Origin: CAZPQN01 sp964588795
GTDB taxonomy: Bacteria; Fidelibacterota; UBA2242
Assembly: GCA_964588795.1 (NCBI GenBank)
Contig: CAZPQN010000014.1
Span: 1-55,615 of the forward strand
Direction: 5' to 3'
Length of the DNA stretch: 55,615 nt
Below the pieces are notes generated by a model, which was not told the DNA's origin, searched no databases, and was given only the letters and a program-made list of their open reading frames with translations. Below are positions 1 through 8,613 of this stretch, piece after piece. Numbering within the stretch: position 1 is the first letter of the stretch; every line of letters begins with the position of its first letter. A program made the position numbers and the translations under genes.

Positions 1-118
1 TCAAACAGGGAGCAAAAAGGTTCAAACGTGAGGTTATACAGTATACTATATCAATTGGGAAAAGTCAGAGAAAGGCACTAAGCTACGTAAGCATTTCCCC
101 ATAATAATGATGTGATTC

Positions 119-547
119 ATGCATAGTCCAGTCCAATTTGACCCAATTCTGATCGCGCCCTGCGGGATGAATTGCGGCACCTGCCTGGCCTATCTCAGGC
201 AGAAAAACCATTGCCCCGGCTGCCGAATTCTATCGGATGCCAAGTCGGTATCGGTACAGCGTTGTATCATCGTGAAGTGCGAACATTTGGCGCAGACGCA
301 GTCCAAATTTTGTTACGAATGCGCCAATTATCCCTGCCGGCGCGTGTTGCAACTCGATAAACGCTATCGCACGAAATACCGCACGAGTTTCATCGCAAAC
401 CTGCAGATGATCCGGGAAAAAGGACTGGCCGCTTTTCTCGCCTTTGAAGCTCAAAGAAGAACCTGCCCGAGTTGCGGCGCGACCCTGTGCGTGCATCGGC
501 CTTATTGTCTGGAATGCAAGGCAAACGTCGCACCAGACGCGCGATAA
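119..547 (+). CDS. DUF3795 cysteine-rich protein
   Basis: A 142-residue protein matching the DUF3795 pattern: the N-terminus reads APCGMNCGTCLAYL, followed by CPGCR and then CYECANYPCRR. This spacing of paired cysteines is typical of the family and suggests bound metal, probably zinc. A further set of CxxC/CxxxxxxCxxC cysteines lies near the C-terminus (CPSCGATLCVHRPYCLEC). No biochemical role is established for the family. The ATG at 119 is the first start in frame. The next gene starts 20 bp downstream, so the two are probably co-transcribed. The family assignment is firm; the function is unknown. Confidence 0.85.
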   Translation: MHSPVQFDPILIAPCGMNCGTCLAYLRQKNHCPGCRILSDAKSVSVQRCIIVKCEHLAQTQSKFCYECANYPCRRVLQLDKRYRTKYRTSFIANLQMIREKGLAAFLAFEAQRRTCPSCGATLCVHRPYCLECKANVAPDAR

Positions 548-566
548 TTTCAAATTGGATAATGAT

Positions 567-1283
567 ATGAATAGAGAACTTGAGAAATTAGGACTGGCCG
601 GCTCGCTGGCGATTTTTCTGCCGGCGGCGCTGTTGATGTACGTTATGACGCGCTTCTTGATTCCCTATCTTAGCCGGGTGACGGGGCAGGAGCCGGTCCT
701 GTTCTGGTTTATCGTAGGTGGAGCAGGGATTTTCACGCCGCTGATCGTGACCGGACTGCTGATCCTGCATCGCGAAGGCTATGCCATCTCCCGACAGACG
801 ATAATCGAACGCCTGCGGTTTCGCAGGCTCACGAAAAGCGATATTGTCTGGAGCATCGTCGGGCTGGTCGCGGTAGGGATTGTCAGTGGTTTGATCATAC
901 AAGGCATAAAACTAATGACAGGCGCATACGACCCTTCTCCGGAGTTCATGGCATTCGAGCCGTTAGCGAGAGGCCGCTACTGGTTATTGTTAGTCTGGCT
1001 GCCGTACTGGATTTTGAACATTTTCGGCGAGGAATTCCTCTGGCGGGGAGTGTTGTTCCCGCGACAGGAGGTGGCGTTTGGCAAATGCACCTGGCTGGTG
1101 CACGGCTGTGGCTGGGGCGTGTTTCACATCGCCTTCGGCTGGCAATTACTGCTCACTCTACTGCCTCTGCTCTTTATCCAGTCTTACGTCGTGCAAAAGA
1201 CTAAAAATTCCTGGGTGGGAGTCATCCTGCACGGCGGCCTGAACGGTCCCAGCTTCCTGGCGATCTGCTTCGGTTTGATTTGA
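567..1283 (+). CDS. CPBP family intramembrane metalloprotease (Abi/CAAX-type)
   Basis: A 238-residue polytopic membrane protein carrying the CPBP (CAAX protease/bacteriocin-processing) signature: the EExxxR motif is visible as EEFLWR (E155, E156, R160), followed by a histidine in VFHIAFGW (H187). These are the metal-site residues of the Rce1-type glutamic/metallo intramembrane proteases. The reading frame is open from 444, but the ATG at 567 is preferred because it gives a normal membrane-protein N-terminus and avoids a 100-bp overlap with the upstream gene. The substrate cannot be told from sequence; bacterial members act in peptide processing, bacteriocin self-immunity or signalling. Confidence 0.88.
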   Translation: MNRELEKLGLAGSLAIFLPAALLMYVMTRFLIPYLSRVTGQEPVLFWFIVGGAGIFTPLIVTGLLILHREGYAISRQTIIERLRFRRLTKSDIVWSIVGLVAVGIVSGLIIQGIKLMTGAYDPSPEFMAFEPLARGRYWLLLVWLPYWILNIFGEEFLWRGVLFPRQEVAFGKCTWLVHGCGWGVFHIAFGWQLLLTLLPLLFIQSYVVQKTKNSWVGVILHGGLNGPSFLAICFGLI

Positions 1284-1319
1284 CAATTACACCACGACAA
1301 TAAATTGCGGTATCAGGCA

Positions 1320-1706
1320 ATGGAGCAATACATCACGGTAAAATCGGAACAGGGAAAAGCTTATCTGGAAAGTAATTCGTCTCGGCCATTCATTAAAACG
1401 ACACAGGATTTTCTGGACCTGGGTGAACTGGCCTACACCGCCGGCACGAATCTTTATATGTTGAAAGATGTCAATTTTGCGCCGGAATTTTATGACCTCG
1501 GCAGTGGCCTCGCAGGCGAAATTTTGCAGAAGTGCTCCAACTACCATATCCGCCTGGCGATCGTCGGTCAATTTGCGATGGTCACGAGTAAGAAATTTCG
1601 GGAACTCATGCTGGAGTCGAATCGGGGAATGCAGGTGCGTTTCACTGGCGACGGGGCGGAGGCTCTGGCGTGGCTGATGCGTCCCGCCTATATTACTCCC
1701 GGCTGA
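1320..1706 (+). CDS. DUF4180 domain protein
   Basis: A roughly 128-residue soluble protein matching DUF4180: a central ARFYDLGSGLAGEI-like region (PEFYDLGSGLAGEILQK), then LAIVGQF and KKFRELMLESNRG. Family members are small cytoplasmic proteins of unknown function, often encoded near regulators or stress genes. An in-frame TTG at 1305 is also possible, but the ATG at 1320 opens directly into the family's usual N-terminus. The gene follows the CPBP protease by 36 bp and is closed by the terminator at 1753-1780, so it is the last gene of a three-gene unit. Confidence 0.8.
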   Translation: MEQYITVKSEQGKAYLESNSSRPFIKTTQDFLDLGELAYTAGTNLYMLKDVNFAPEFYDLGSGLAGEILQKCSNYHIRLAIVGQFAMVTSKKFRELMLESNRGMQVRFTGDGAEALAWLMRPAYITPG

Positions 1707-1752
1707 TGCATCCCCGAATCAAATAATAGACGAGAAAACGCCGATCATTTAC

Positions 1753-1780
1753 GCCCGCAATCCTGCGGGCTTTTTATTTT
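1753..1780 (+). terminator. Intrinsic terminator after the DUF4180 gene
   Basis: A perfect 7-bp GC-rich stem (GCCCGCA paired with TGCGGGC, 1753-1759 and 1764-1770) with a 4-base loop is followed by TTTTTATTTT. This is a textbook Rho-independent terminator for the plus-strand unit. On the minus strand no T-run follows, so it acts in one direction only. It lies in the short space between converging genes. Confidence 0.9.
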
Positions 1781-1789
1781 GCGGCATGG

Positions 1790-3082
1790 TCAGTTTTGTT
1801 CGCCGTAGAATTTCACCGGATATTCGACACCCGGCTGGGGTGACCAGGCGTAAGGACTTTCCCAGCTTTTCAGGAAAATTTCGCGGAACCGGTTGGTCAC
1901 AGTGCGATTTTCGATCAGTAAACCGAGGTTGCGGGAATTGTAGAAATAATTACGCGACCAGTTGCTCGTTCCGAGCCAGGTGAAATTATCGTCGACGACC
2001 ATATACTTGCAGTGTTCGACGCGGGCGAAGGGAAGATAGCCGGCGCTGGATTCGGGAATCGTGCTGAGCCTGACCGTCAAATTTGGTAAAATTCCGAGAC
2101 TCTGCAGGTACGGCAATTCGGACTTTTTAGTGGCCCAATCGGAAATTAAGAGCCGCACGTCCACGCCGCGTGCCGCCGCCGCGCGCAGTGCGTCATCCAG
2201 GCGCGCATAGTAATTGGTTTTGGAATCGAGCGGCGAATAGGCAAGCAGTTGCACATACGCCGACTTTTTCGCCTGCCGCAAGGCCTGCAGAATCATTTTC
2301 TCCTCGGGTGCGAAGCCGTACGGCAGGTTCCTGGCCGGACTGCCCAGCGCCGTGAATTTGAGCGTATCGCCGGCGTTCAGCGTGAGGGACATTTTTTCCG
2401 GCTGAGCGAGTTTACGACTAACCGGTTTGTTCTTCTGAGCCTGTTCCCAGTCGAGCTCGAAAAGCGCGGTCATCAATTGTGCATACCGGGGGTGCGCGAC
2501 CCTGACGCCGAGTTCGTGAATATGTTCAAGGGCGCGCCAGTCGAAATTCTGACTGCCGAGGAAGACTTCCCGTTCGTCCACGATGAAGAATTTGGCGTGC
2601 TGGATGCCGCCGTTTTGATTGAAAACCGCGGTTTCGCGCACGGCGATGTTTTTGATTTTCTGCAGACGTCGCAGGGTTTCCGGATAAGTGGTCGCCATGC
2701 GGGCATCGGCGAGGATGCGCACTCTGACGCCTCGCGCGGCGGTTTTTTCAATCCGGGTAATGATCGGTTCCAGCGCCTGACCGGGCAGATTGGCGATGTA
2801 AAATTGTTCGATATTCAGTGAGTGCTGAGCGGCTGAAATCATTTCCGCCCAGACTTCGGGTGTATTGCGGATGTCCGGATTGTCCAAGGTGGTTTCCAGC
2901 GGTATGCTCTCGACAATCTCGAAAGCGCGTGTCGGAAACTGGGCGAAGGCCGCAAGAGCCGGGAAAAGGAGCCAGACCAATTCGCATATAAAGGGGGCGA
3001 TATTAGCGAATTGTCGTTGAAACCGCTGATTAGTTACCGGCTTGCCGGGGCGGACGGCGTCGGAAAATGCGGAGTTTTTCAA
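1790..3082 (-). CDS. Exported phospholipase D-like protein (two HKD motifs)
   Basis: A protein of up to 430 residues with two HxKx4D catalytic motifs: HAKFFIVD followed by LGSQNFDW, and HCKYMVVD followed by LGTSNWS. This is the PLD superfamily, whose two half-sites form one active site on phosphodiesters (phospholipids, nucleic acids). A hydrophobic run near residues 31-48 ending LAAFAQ looks like a signal peptide, so the product is probably periplasmic. The frame can start at TTG 3082, overlapping plsY by 53 bp, but the ribosome site there is weak and a start closer to the signal peptide (for example an internal TTG near 2978) is possible. It is the last gene of the PlsY operon. The substrate is unknown. 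Confidence 0.85.
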   Translation of the reverse strand: MKNSAFSDAVRPGKPVTNQRFQRQFANIAPFICELVWLLFPALAAFAQFPTRAFEIVESIPLETTLDNPDIRNTPEVWAEMISAAQHSLNIEQFYIANLPGQALEPIITRIEKTAARGVRVRILADARMATTYPETLRRLQKIKNIAVRETAVFNQNGGIQHAKFFIVDEREVFLGSQNFDWRALEHIHELGVRVAHPRYAQLMTALFELDWEQAQKNKPVSRKLAQPEKMSLTLNAGDTLKFTALGSPARNLPYGFAPEEKMILQALRQAKKSAYVQLLAYSPLDSKTNYYARLDDALRAAAARGVDVRLLISDWATKKSELPYLQSLGILPNLTVRLSTIPESSAGYLPFARVEHCKYMVVDDNFTWLGTSNWSRNYFYNSRNLGLLIENRTVTNRFREIFLKSWESPYAWSPQPGVEYPVKFYGEQN

Positions 3083-3698
3083 AGCGATTCTCTTCGCCTT
3101 TCAACAGACGTTGAATATTACTGCGGTGGGTGTAGACGATGAACAGCGGGATCAGCAGGCTGAAGTACAATAAAACGGGATTGACGGAGATGCCGAGCCC
3201 GTACCGCATAACGAGTAAACTCAAAGGCAGAGTCAGGGCGGCGCTGATGGAGGAAATCGAAACGATGCCCGTGGAGAAGAGCACCACGGCAAAGACTACC
3301 ACGCAGAACAACAAGGCAATCGGGAAAAGGGCAATGATCATCCCCGCGCCGGTGGCGACGCCTTTGCCGCCGCGAAATCCGGCGAAAATCGTGAAAGCGT
3401 GACCGATGATCGCGCTCATGCCGGCTAAAATCATGGCGAAGGTCGGATCGGTAAACGGCAGGGGATCAATCCGCAGGCGCGCAATCAAGGCCGTCGCCAA
3501 AGCGCCTTTCAGTATGTCGAAGATGGACACAATCAGCCCGGCTTTCCAGCCTAAGACACGGAAAGTATTCGTGCCGCCGGCATTGCCGCTGCCAAAGTTG
3601 CGAATGTCAATGCCGCGGGTGATCCGCGCCACGATGATGCTGGTCGGAATCGAGCCGCACAGATAACTCAAAATCATGATCACGATGACAGACCACAT
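3030..3698 (-). CDS. plsY: Acyl-phosphate:glycerol-3-phosphate acyltransferase
   Basis: A 222-residue polytopic inner-membrane protein matching PlsY, which transfers an acyl group from acyl-phosphate to glycerol-3-phosphate in the first step of phospholipid synthesis. Visible family motifs are LCGSIPTSIIVAR, then RNFGSGNAGGTNTFRVLG, and GFRGGKGVATGAG. The length is normal for the family. Its ATG shares the A of the upstream TAA stop (TAATG), which implies translational coupling to the fatty-acid kinase fusion that would supply its acyl-phosphate substrate. The identity is clear. The C-terminal tail is basic, as in other members. Confidence 0.95.
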   Translation of the reverse strand: MWSVIVIMILSYLCGSIPTSIIVARITRGIDIRNFGSGNAGGTNTFRVLGWKAGLIVSIFDILKGALATALIARLRIDPLPFTDPTFAMILAGMSAIIGHAFTIFAGFRGGKGVATGAGMIIALFPIALLFCVVVFAVVLFSTGIVSISSISAALTLPLSLLVMRYGLGISVNPVLLYFSLLIPLFIVYTHRSNIQRLLKGEENRFEKLRIFRRRPPRQAGN

Positions 3699-5482
3699 TA
3701 CTCACTCCAACTGAGCCCGATCGCGGCGGCACCGTTGCCGGCATGCGCGCCAAGTGTCGGCGATGCGGGTAGAATGTTGATATGTTCGATATTAAAGCGT
3801 TTTCTGATTTCTGCGCAGTAATATTTCGCGGTCTCGAGGGCGTTGGCGTGGGTGATAACGAACCGCGGATTCTTTTTGCTCTGGGCAAAGCGGGTCGTCA
3901 AGTCCAGCACTTTTGCGATGGCGCCCTTGTCGGAGAAGCTTTTACCGCAGATTTTCGGCACCCCGCGCTCATCCAAATTCAGGATCGGTTTCAGATTCAG
4001 CAACTTGGCGATGACGCCTTTGGTGATACTGACGCGTCCACTGCGCATCAGGTACCTCAGGCTGGGAATATTGACAAAAATCTGCGTCTGGCGTGTGAAC
4101 CGGGTGACTTCTTCCACGACCTCGTCGTGGGTTTTGCCGGCGGCGACTAATTCGGCGGCTTTCTCGACGATCAGACCGAAGGTCACCGAGAGCGATTTGC
4201 TGTCAATGACGCTGATTTTGCGGTCGGGGAATTCGCGGGCGGCATTCACGGCATTCTGGTAAGTTCCGCTGGCCGCCGCGGGTAAATGGATCGAGATGAT
4301 CGAGTCATAATGACTGAGCAGGAAACTGTAGGTGTTTTTAAAATCGGCTGGCGACGGTTGCGAAGTCTTGGGATGATGGGGCTCGGTGTCCAGCATCTCG
4401 TAAAAAATGTCAGCGGTGATGGTGATTTTATCAATGTAGGCCGAGTTGCCGAAGGCGACGCGCACCGGGATCAGCTGGATACCATACTTGTCGAGGGTTT
4501 CCTCCGGCAGATCGCAACCCGAATCCGCGACGATGGCGATGGGAGGGTGTGGATGATGCGAAACGATGTACTGTTTGAGCATGTCGTCGGCTTTCTGCTG
4601 GAGCAAATCCCCGTAAGCGTGTGCGATCTTAAAAACCTTGGCGGGTTCGTTGGTATGAATGTGCAAGCGGGCGCGCTTTTCCGAACCGGCTAACACGAGC
4701 GAATCGCCGAGCGTTTCAATCTGGGCGCGCAGACGAGTATGATCAATATTTTTTCCTTCGATCAGACACTCGGTGCAATAGCGAAAAGTAATCGTCTCCG
4801 GCAAAACTTCCGTGCGGGCGACTTCTTCGAATGCCACCGGTTCCGCGGCTTTGTTGTCCCGGATATGACCGGTTTTGATGAAGTGGGTGATGCCTTCCAA
4901 CATGTAAACAAAACCCTGCGCCCCGGAATCCACGACATTGGCGGTGCGGAGGGCTTCGAGTTTGGTGCGGGTTCGTTCGAGCGAGCGCCGCGCGGCTTCC
5001 AGCGAATGAGTCAGGAGCTCATCGAAATCCAGATGTTTGCGGGCGTTGGCCTTGATATTTTCCGCCCAATCCCTGATGACGGTAAGAATCGTGCCGTCCT
5101 TGGGCTTGGACAGGGCGCGGTAGGCATGTTCCTGGGCGGCGTCAGCCGCGGCGGCAAATTGCTCGGTATTGACTTTGCGATGTTTGCGCAGACCCTTGGC
5201 CAGGCCGTAGAAAAACTGAGCTAAGATCACGCCGCTGTTACCCCGGGCGCCTTCCAGCGCGGAATCGGCGATTTTCGTGGAAGAATGCTCGATGGAGTCG
5301 GTGTCATGCGACAGATTATCCACGACGGTTTTCATCGTGGCGGCCATGTTCGTGCCGGTGTCAGCATCGGGCACGGGAAAGACGTTGATCTTGTTCAAAT
5401 GTTCCTGATGCTCGACGACCTTTTTGGCGCCAGCGCGGATTCCGCGCGAAAAACGTTTTCCATCAATGTATTTAATTTTCAA
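3698..5482 (-). CDS. Fused fatty acid kinase: FakA-like (DAK2) plus FakB-like (DegV)
   Basis: A 594-residue two-part protein. Residues about 1-200 are a DAK2/FakA kinase domain with the metal and nucleotide motif NVFPVPDADTGTNM. The middle holds the FakA-type region around FRYCTECLIEG. From about residue 315 a complete DegV/FakB fatty-acid-binding domain begins (IAIVADSGCDLP, TSQPSPADF, SGTYQNAV, MRSGRVS, and near the end GAHAGNGAAAIG). In Firmicutes these are separate proteins: FakB binds the fatty acid and FakA phosphorylates it. Here both sit on one chain. The TTG start at 5482 is supported by a GAGAGG ribosome site eight bases upstream. Coupling to plsY fits acyl-phosphate hand-off. Confidence 0.9.
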   Translation of the reverse strand: MKIKYIDGKRFSRGIRAGAKKVVEHQEHLNKINVFPVPDADTGTNMAATMKTVVDNLSHDTDSIEHSSTKIADSALEGARGNSGVILAQFFYGLAKGLRKHRKVNTEQFAAAADAAQEHAYRALSKPKDGTILTVIRDWAENIKANARKHLDFDELLTHSLEAARRSLERTRTKLEALRTANVVDSGAQGFVYMLEGITHFIKTGHIRDNKAAEPVAFEEVARTEVLPETITFRYCTECLIEGKNIDHTRLRAQIETLGDSLVLAGSEKRARLHIHTNEPAKVFKIAHAYGDLLQQKADDMLKQYIVSHHPHPPIAIVADSGCDLPEETLDKYGIQLIPVRVAFGNSAYIDKITITADIFYEMLDTEPHHPKTSQPSPADFKNTYSFLLSHYDSIISIHLPAAASGTYQNAVNAAREFPDRKISVIDSKSLSVTFGLIVEKAAELVAAGKTHDEVVEEVTRFTRQTQIFVNIPSLRYLMRSGRVSITKGVIAKLLNLKPILNLDERGVPKICGKSFSDKGAIAKVLDLTTRFAQSKKNPRFVITHANALETAKYYCAEIRKRFNIEHINILPASPTLGAHAGNGAAAIGLSWSE

Positions 5483-5505
5483 TCGAAATACCTCTCAATA
5501 TTGTA

Positions 5506-6132
5506 CTATATGCAGGTCGATGCCCGATCCGGCAAGTTGAGCTGAGGCGGCGTCACCGCGCCACCGGACATGATCACTTTCAGACTCTGTTCGATGCTTA
5601 ATTCCGCCGGTATGACCTCGTTTTCGGGAACGAATAAGACCCAACCGGAAGTCGGGTTGGGAGTGGTTGGCAGAAAGACATTGTAGTACTTCCGGCCTGT
5701 TGCGGAGGGCAGTTCACCGGTGACGAAGCCCAGCGTCCAGACTCCTTTGCGCGGATACTCGAGGAAGACCACTTTTTCAAACCCGGATTTGGCCACCGAC
5801 AACGCACCCAGTACCTGTTTGGTGGTCTGGTAAATACTGCGCGCCACCGGGATGTAATTCAGCCATTTTTCGAAAACCAGCAGAAGACGTTTACCGAGGA
5901 AATTGGTTACCAACAAACCCAGCAGGTAGATCAATAGGAAAGAAATCAGCAGACCCAGCCCCGGCAAGTGCACTCCGAGCAGGGGATCGAGCACCGGACT
6001 GACTATGTTATCGAAGAAACCGATGAAGAGTTTGATGAAGTAAACCGTGACGGCGATGGGCATCAACGCCAAGCCGCCCGCGATTAATTTGGGGCGCAGG
6101 GAAATTTTAAAATTATGCCAGAAATCGCTCAT
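5506..6132 (-). CDS. DUF502 family inner-membrane protein
   Basis: A 208-residue protein with two N-terminal membrane segments (residues about 18-42 and 55-80) followed by a soluble domain with the family pattern IPVARSIYQTTKQV and a TLGFVTGE segment. This matches DUF502, a widespread membrane family of unknown function. Its ATG overlaps the stop of the upstream DUF5668-like gene (ATGA), and FakA-FakB follows 23 bp downstream, so it belongs to the same operon. A role in the envelope is plausible but not shown. Confidence 0.88.
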   Translation of the reverse strand: MSDFWHNFKISLRPKLIAGGLALMPIAVTVYFIKLFIGFFDNIVSPVLDPLLGVHLPGLGLLISFLLIYLLGLLVTNFLGKRLLLVFEKWLNYIPVARSIYQTTKQVLGALSVAKSGFEKVVFLEYPRKGVWTLGFVTGELPSATGRKYYNVFLPTTPNPTSGWVLFVPENEVIPAELSIEQSLKVIMSGGAVTPPQLNLPDRASTCI

Positions 6133-6629
6133 GGTTCACAGGTGGATTTAGGATTCACACGCGGGCGTCGTTCCACCAGCAAATAAATACCGAGCAGAAT
6201 CAGCAGTACCGGCCAGTAACGCAGGTAATCCCACTGTTCGGCGTAGAACAGGGCCGCAATTGTAATCAGGAGGATTCCGGGAAACCACAGGTGGTTTTTG
6301 GCCGGACCAAAAAAGAACATGAAAATGAAACCGATGCCCGGCGCCAGGACAAACGTCGGCCAAAGATAACTCATATTGTGCCAGGTGGTGCGGTCGAGGT
6401 ACAGAAAGAGCGTGCCGGTGATGAGTAAAATGGAAGCCGGCATCAGCAAACCATAGTTGGTCAGATCAAGTGCAAAACCGGCTAAGAACAGGACGCCTAT
6501 CCCGATGATCAGGAGCGGCCAGGAGTCATACCAGTGCAGATAAACAAACTGACCTAAAAATAGGATTACGCCTAACAGAATCAGCAAAATACCGGAAAAC
6601 AAATTGGATCTACCAGTGGTGTTTGCCAT
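6129..6629 (-). CDS. DUF5668/LiaI-LiaF-like membrane protein
   Basis: A 166-residue protein made almost wholly of short hydrophobic helices (about five or six), starting with SNLFSGILLILLGVILFLGQ, a pattern typical of DUF5668 and LiaI/LiaF transmembrane regions. No soluble LiaF C-terminal domain is present. A GGGAGTGAGG ribosome site precedes the ATG at 6629. The stop overlaps the DUF502 start by four bases. In other bacteria such proteins take part in sensing envelope stress, but here the role is inferred only from fold. Confidence 0.7.
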   Translation of the reverse strand: MANTTGRSNLFSGILLILLGVILFLGQFVYLHWYDSWPLLIIGIGVLFLAGFALDLTNYGLLMPASILLITGTLFLYLDRTTWHNMSYLWPTFVLAPGIGFIFMFFFGPAKNHLWFPGILLITIAALFYAEQWDYLRYWPVLLILLGIYLLVERRPRVNPKSTCEP

Positions 6630-6698
6630 AACCTCACTCCCTAAATTTACCGTTAGTCACCAAACGTCGGTATCAGGAACTTGTCTCGTTATCCCTAA

Positions 6699-7751
6699 TC
6701 AGGCTATGGTAACCTGCGGGTCGAGATAGACATCCTGGACGGCGTTCATGATGGCAACACCTTCCTTCATCGGTTTCTGGAAGGCTTTGCGGCCCAAAAT
6801 CAGACCCATGCCGCCGGCGCGTTTATTGATGATGGCGGTCTTGACAGCTTCCGCTAAATCATCTTCACCGGAAGCACCGCCGGAGTTGATCAATCCGGCA
6901 CGTCCCATATAGCATCCGGCGACCTGATAACGCGTCAGGTCAATCGGGTGATCGGTAGTAAGTTGCTCGTAGACTTTTTTATTGGTTTTACCGAATTTCA
7001 GGGTTGAATAACCACCGTTATTTTCGGGTAGTTTCTGTTTGATGATATCGGCCTCGATGGTGACGCCGAGGTGGTTAGCCTGGCTGGTCAGATCAGCGGC
7101 GACATGGAAGTCTTTTTCGGGTGTCTTGAAGGCGTTATTACGCAGGTAACACCACAGAATAGTGACCATGCCGAGCTGATGAGCGTGTTCAAAAGCTTCG
7201 CTGATTTCCAGAATCTGACGCCGGGATTCGTGCGATCCGAAATAGACCGTCGCTCCGATGGCCGCAGCACCCATATCGAAAGCCTGATCGACGCTGGCAA
7301 ACAAAGTCTGATCATGGATGTTCGGATAGGACAGGAGTTCATTGTGGTTGATCTTCAGGACGAAAGGAATCTTGTGAGCATAGCGCCGGGCAACCATCCC
7401 CAGCACTCCCAGCGTCGAAGCGACCGCATTAGAACCACCTTCCAACGCTAACCTTACGATGTTTTCCGGATCGAAATAGATCGGATTCGGTGCGAAAGAG
7501 GCGCCCGCCGAGTGTTCAATGCCCTGATCTACAGGCAGAATTGAAAGATACCCCGTGCCGGACAACCGACCGGTGTTGAACATCAACTGCAGGTTGCGCA
7601 GGACGCCGACCGGACGATCGGAATTGAGATGAATTCGATCAATGAAGTCCGGACCCGGTAGATGCAATTGCTCTTTGGGAATCGTAGCGCACTTATGGTT
7701 GAGATAGTACTCGGTCTCCTGACCAAGATAACGTTCGTAATTTTTTGTCAT
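6699..7751 (-). CDS. fbaB: Class I fructose-bisphosphate aldolase (DhnA/FbaB type)
   Basis: A 350-residue protein of the archaeal-type class I aldolase family, the same length as E. coli FbaB. It cleaves fructose-1,6-bisphosphate to dihydroxyacetone phosphate and glyceraldehyde-3-phosphate through a lysine Schiff base; the segment EADIIKQKLP probably carries that lysine. Other recognisable stretches are SILPVDQGIEHSAGASF near residue 75 and a C-terminal phosphate-binding part (NSGGASGEDD, GLILGRKAFQKP). The frame is open 237 bases further upstream, but a strong AGGAGG site seven bases before ATG 7751 fixes the start. It is divergent from the Fur/PerR gene and heads the lipid operon or stands alone. 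Confidence 0.93.
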   Translation of the reverse strand: MTKNYERYLGQETEYYLNHKCATIPKEQLHLPGPDFIDRIHLNSDRPVGVLRNLQLMFNTGRLSGTGYLSILPVDQGIEHSAGASFAPNPIYFDPENIVRLALEGGSNAVASTLGVLGMVARRYAHKIPFVLKINHNELLSYPNIHDQTLFASVDQAFDMGAAAIGATVYFGSHESRRQILEISEAFEHAHQLGMVTILWCYLRNNAFKTPEKDFHVAADLTSQANHLGVTIEADIIKQKLPENNGGYSTLKFGKTNKKVYEQLTTDHPIDLTRYQVAGCYMGRAGLINSGGASGEDDLAEAVKTAIINKRAGGMGLILGRKAFQKPMKEGVAIMNAVQDVYLDPQVTIA

Positions 7752-7880
7752 ATAGAACCTCCTGAAAAATATCGGCTGGAAAATATAAAAAAAATGCGAA
7801 GGATAAAAGAAATTTAATTGAATTGCACTGAAATAAATTATCTTGATTTTCTTCAAATATGGTATTAATCTAAAAGTGTA
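7752..7880. promoter_or_regulatory. AT-rich divergent promoter region, fbaB / Fur-family gene
   Basis: This 129-bp spacer is much richer in A and T than its surroundings and serves the aldolase (-) and the Fur/PerR-like regulator (+). The plus strand shows a possible -35 TTGATT at 7843-7848 with a TATTAAT-like -10 near 7863-7869, at less than ideal spacing. Around 7809-7842 an imperfect AT-rich dyad (GAAATTTAAT...AAATAAATTATC) resembles what Fur-family proteins bind, so autoregulation is possible. This is pattern-based and weak. Confidence 0.35.
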
Positions 7881-8297
7881 ATGAATACAAAATTGAAAGA
7901 TATTAAAAATAACCTGGCCGGGCAGGGCATCAAGCCGACTTATCAGCGGTTGTGTGTGTTGGAATTTCTGGAGCAGGCGGCGGAGCATCCGACGGCGGAG
8001 ATGATTTACGAAAATGTCGTGCGGAAGATTCCTACCATGTCACGCACAACCGTGTACAATACGCTCAACCTGTTTCAGGAGAGTGGTATTATCCATGCAG
8101 TGACGATTACCGGCACGGAAGCAAGGTACGGCGTCGCAGAACATGCCCATCATCATTTTCTTTGCCGCCAGTGTGGAAAGATTTACGACATCGATGTCAC
8201 CTGTCCATTTGCCGATGGCCATCAGCACGAGGTGGAAGGTCATGCCATTCAGGAAATCCACGGATATTTCAAGGGTATCTGCCGGGATTGTCATTAA
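7881..8297 (+). CDS. Fur family transcriptional regulator (PerR-like)
   Basis: A 138-residue repressor with the Fur N-terminal winged helix (GIKPTYQRLCVLEFL, then SRTTVYNTLNLFQESG as recognition helix) and the C-terminal metal/dimer domain: a HHHFLCRQCGKIYDI segment and a second CxxC at the very end (CRDC), which together form the structural zinc site. Its position at the head of a rubrerythrin, rubredoxin and flavodiiron gene run makes a PerR-type peroxide sensor the best guess; Fur or Zur function cannot be excluded from sequence. No strong ribosome site is seen before ATG 7881. Confidence 0.92.
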   Translation: MNTKLKDIKNNLAGQGIKPTYQRLCVLEFLEQAAEHPTAEMIYENVVRKIPTMSRTTVYNTLNLFQESGIIHAVTITGTEARYGVAEHAHHHFLCRQCGKIYDIDVTCPFADGHQHEVEGHAIQEIHGYFKGICRDCH

Positions 8298-8326
8298 CCA
8301 TAGCAATTAATCGAAAGGAATAGCCA

Positions 8327-8551
8327 ATGCGTGAAAAAGTCGAAAAAGTTATCAATGCAGTCCGTCCTATGTTGCAAGCCGACGGCGGAGACGTGCAGTT
8401 GGTGGACGTAACTGCCGATGGTATCGTAAAACTGCGTTTGACCGGTGCCTGTGGCGGTTGTCCGATGAGCAGTTACACCTTGAAAATGGGGATCGAACGT
8501 AAATTGAAGGAAGCCGTTCCGGAGATAAAGAGCGTCGAGCAGGTATTTTAA
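8327..8551 (+). CDS. NifU-like C-terminal domain protein (Fe-S scaffold)
   Basis: A 74-residue protein that is just the NifU C-terminal (Nfu) domain: MLQADGGDVQLVDV at the start and the CxxC cluster ligand in TGACGGCPMSS. Such proteins carry and deliver 4Fe-4S clusters. An AAAGGA ribosome site precedes ATG 8327. The gene lies between the Fur-type regulator and rubrerythrin, where a repair role for oxygen-damaged clusters would make sense. Confidence 0.93.
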   Translation: MREKVEKVINAVRPMLQADGGDVQLVDVTADGIVKLRLTGACGGCPMSSYTLKMGIERKLKEAVPEIKSVEQVF

Positions 8552-8613
8552 AAACCCGGGTCAGTTTTTTCCCATTCGACAATTTTCGTAATTTATTATA
8601 GTGGAGAAAAGCA

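Noticed and set aside
2249..2821. 190-codon plus-strand frame opposite the phospholipase D-like gene
   Set aside because: Shadow of the minus-strand gene, which has both HKD motifs.
4286..5224. Long plus-strand open frames (135 and 161 codons) opposite the FakA-FakB gene
   Set aside because: They are antisense shadows of a well-supported coding sequence with clear motifs; no ribosome sites or family resemblance.
8552..8613. ACCCGGGT palindrome followed by a T-run after the NifU-like gene
   Set aside because: The stem is four bases each side without loop and T-run is displaced; not a credible terminator, and the operon continues.
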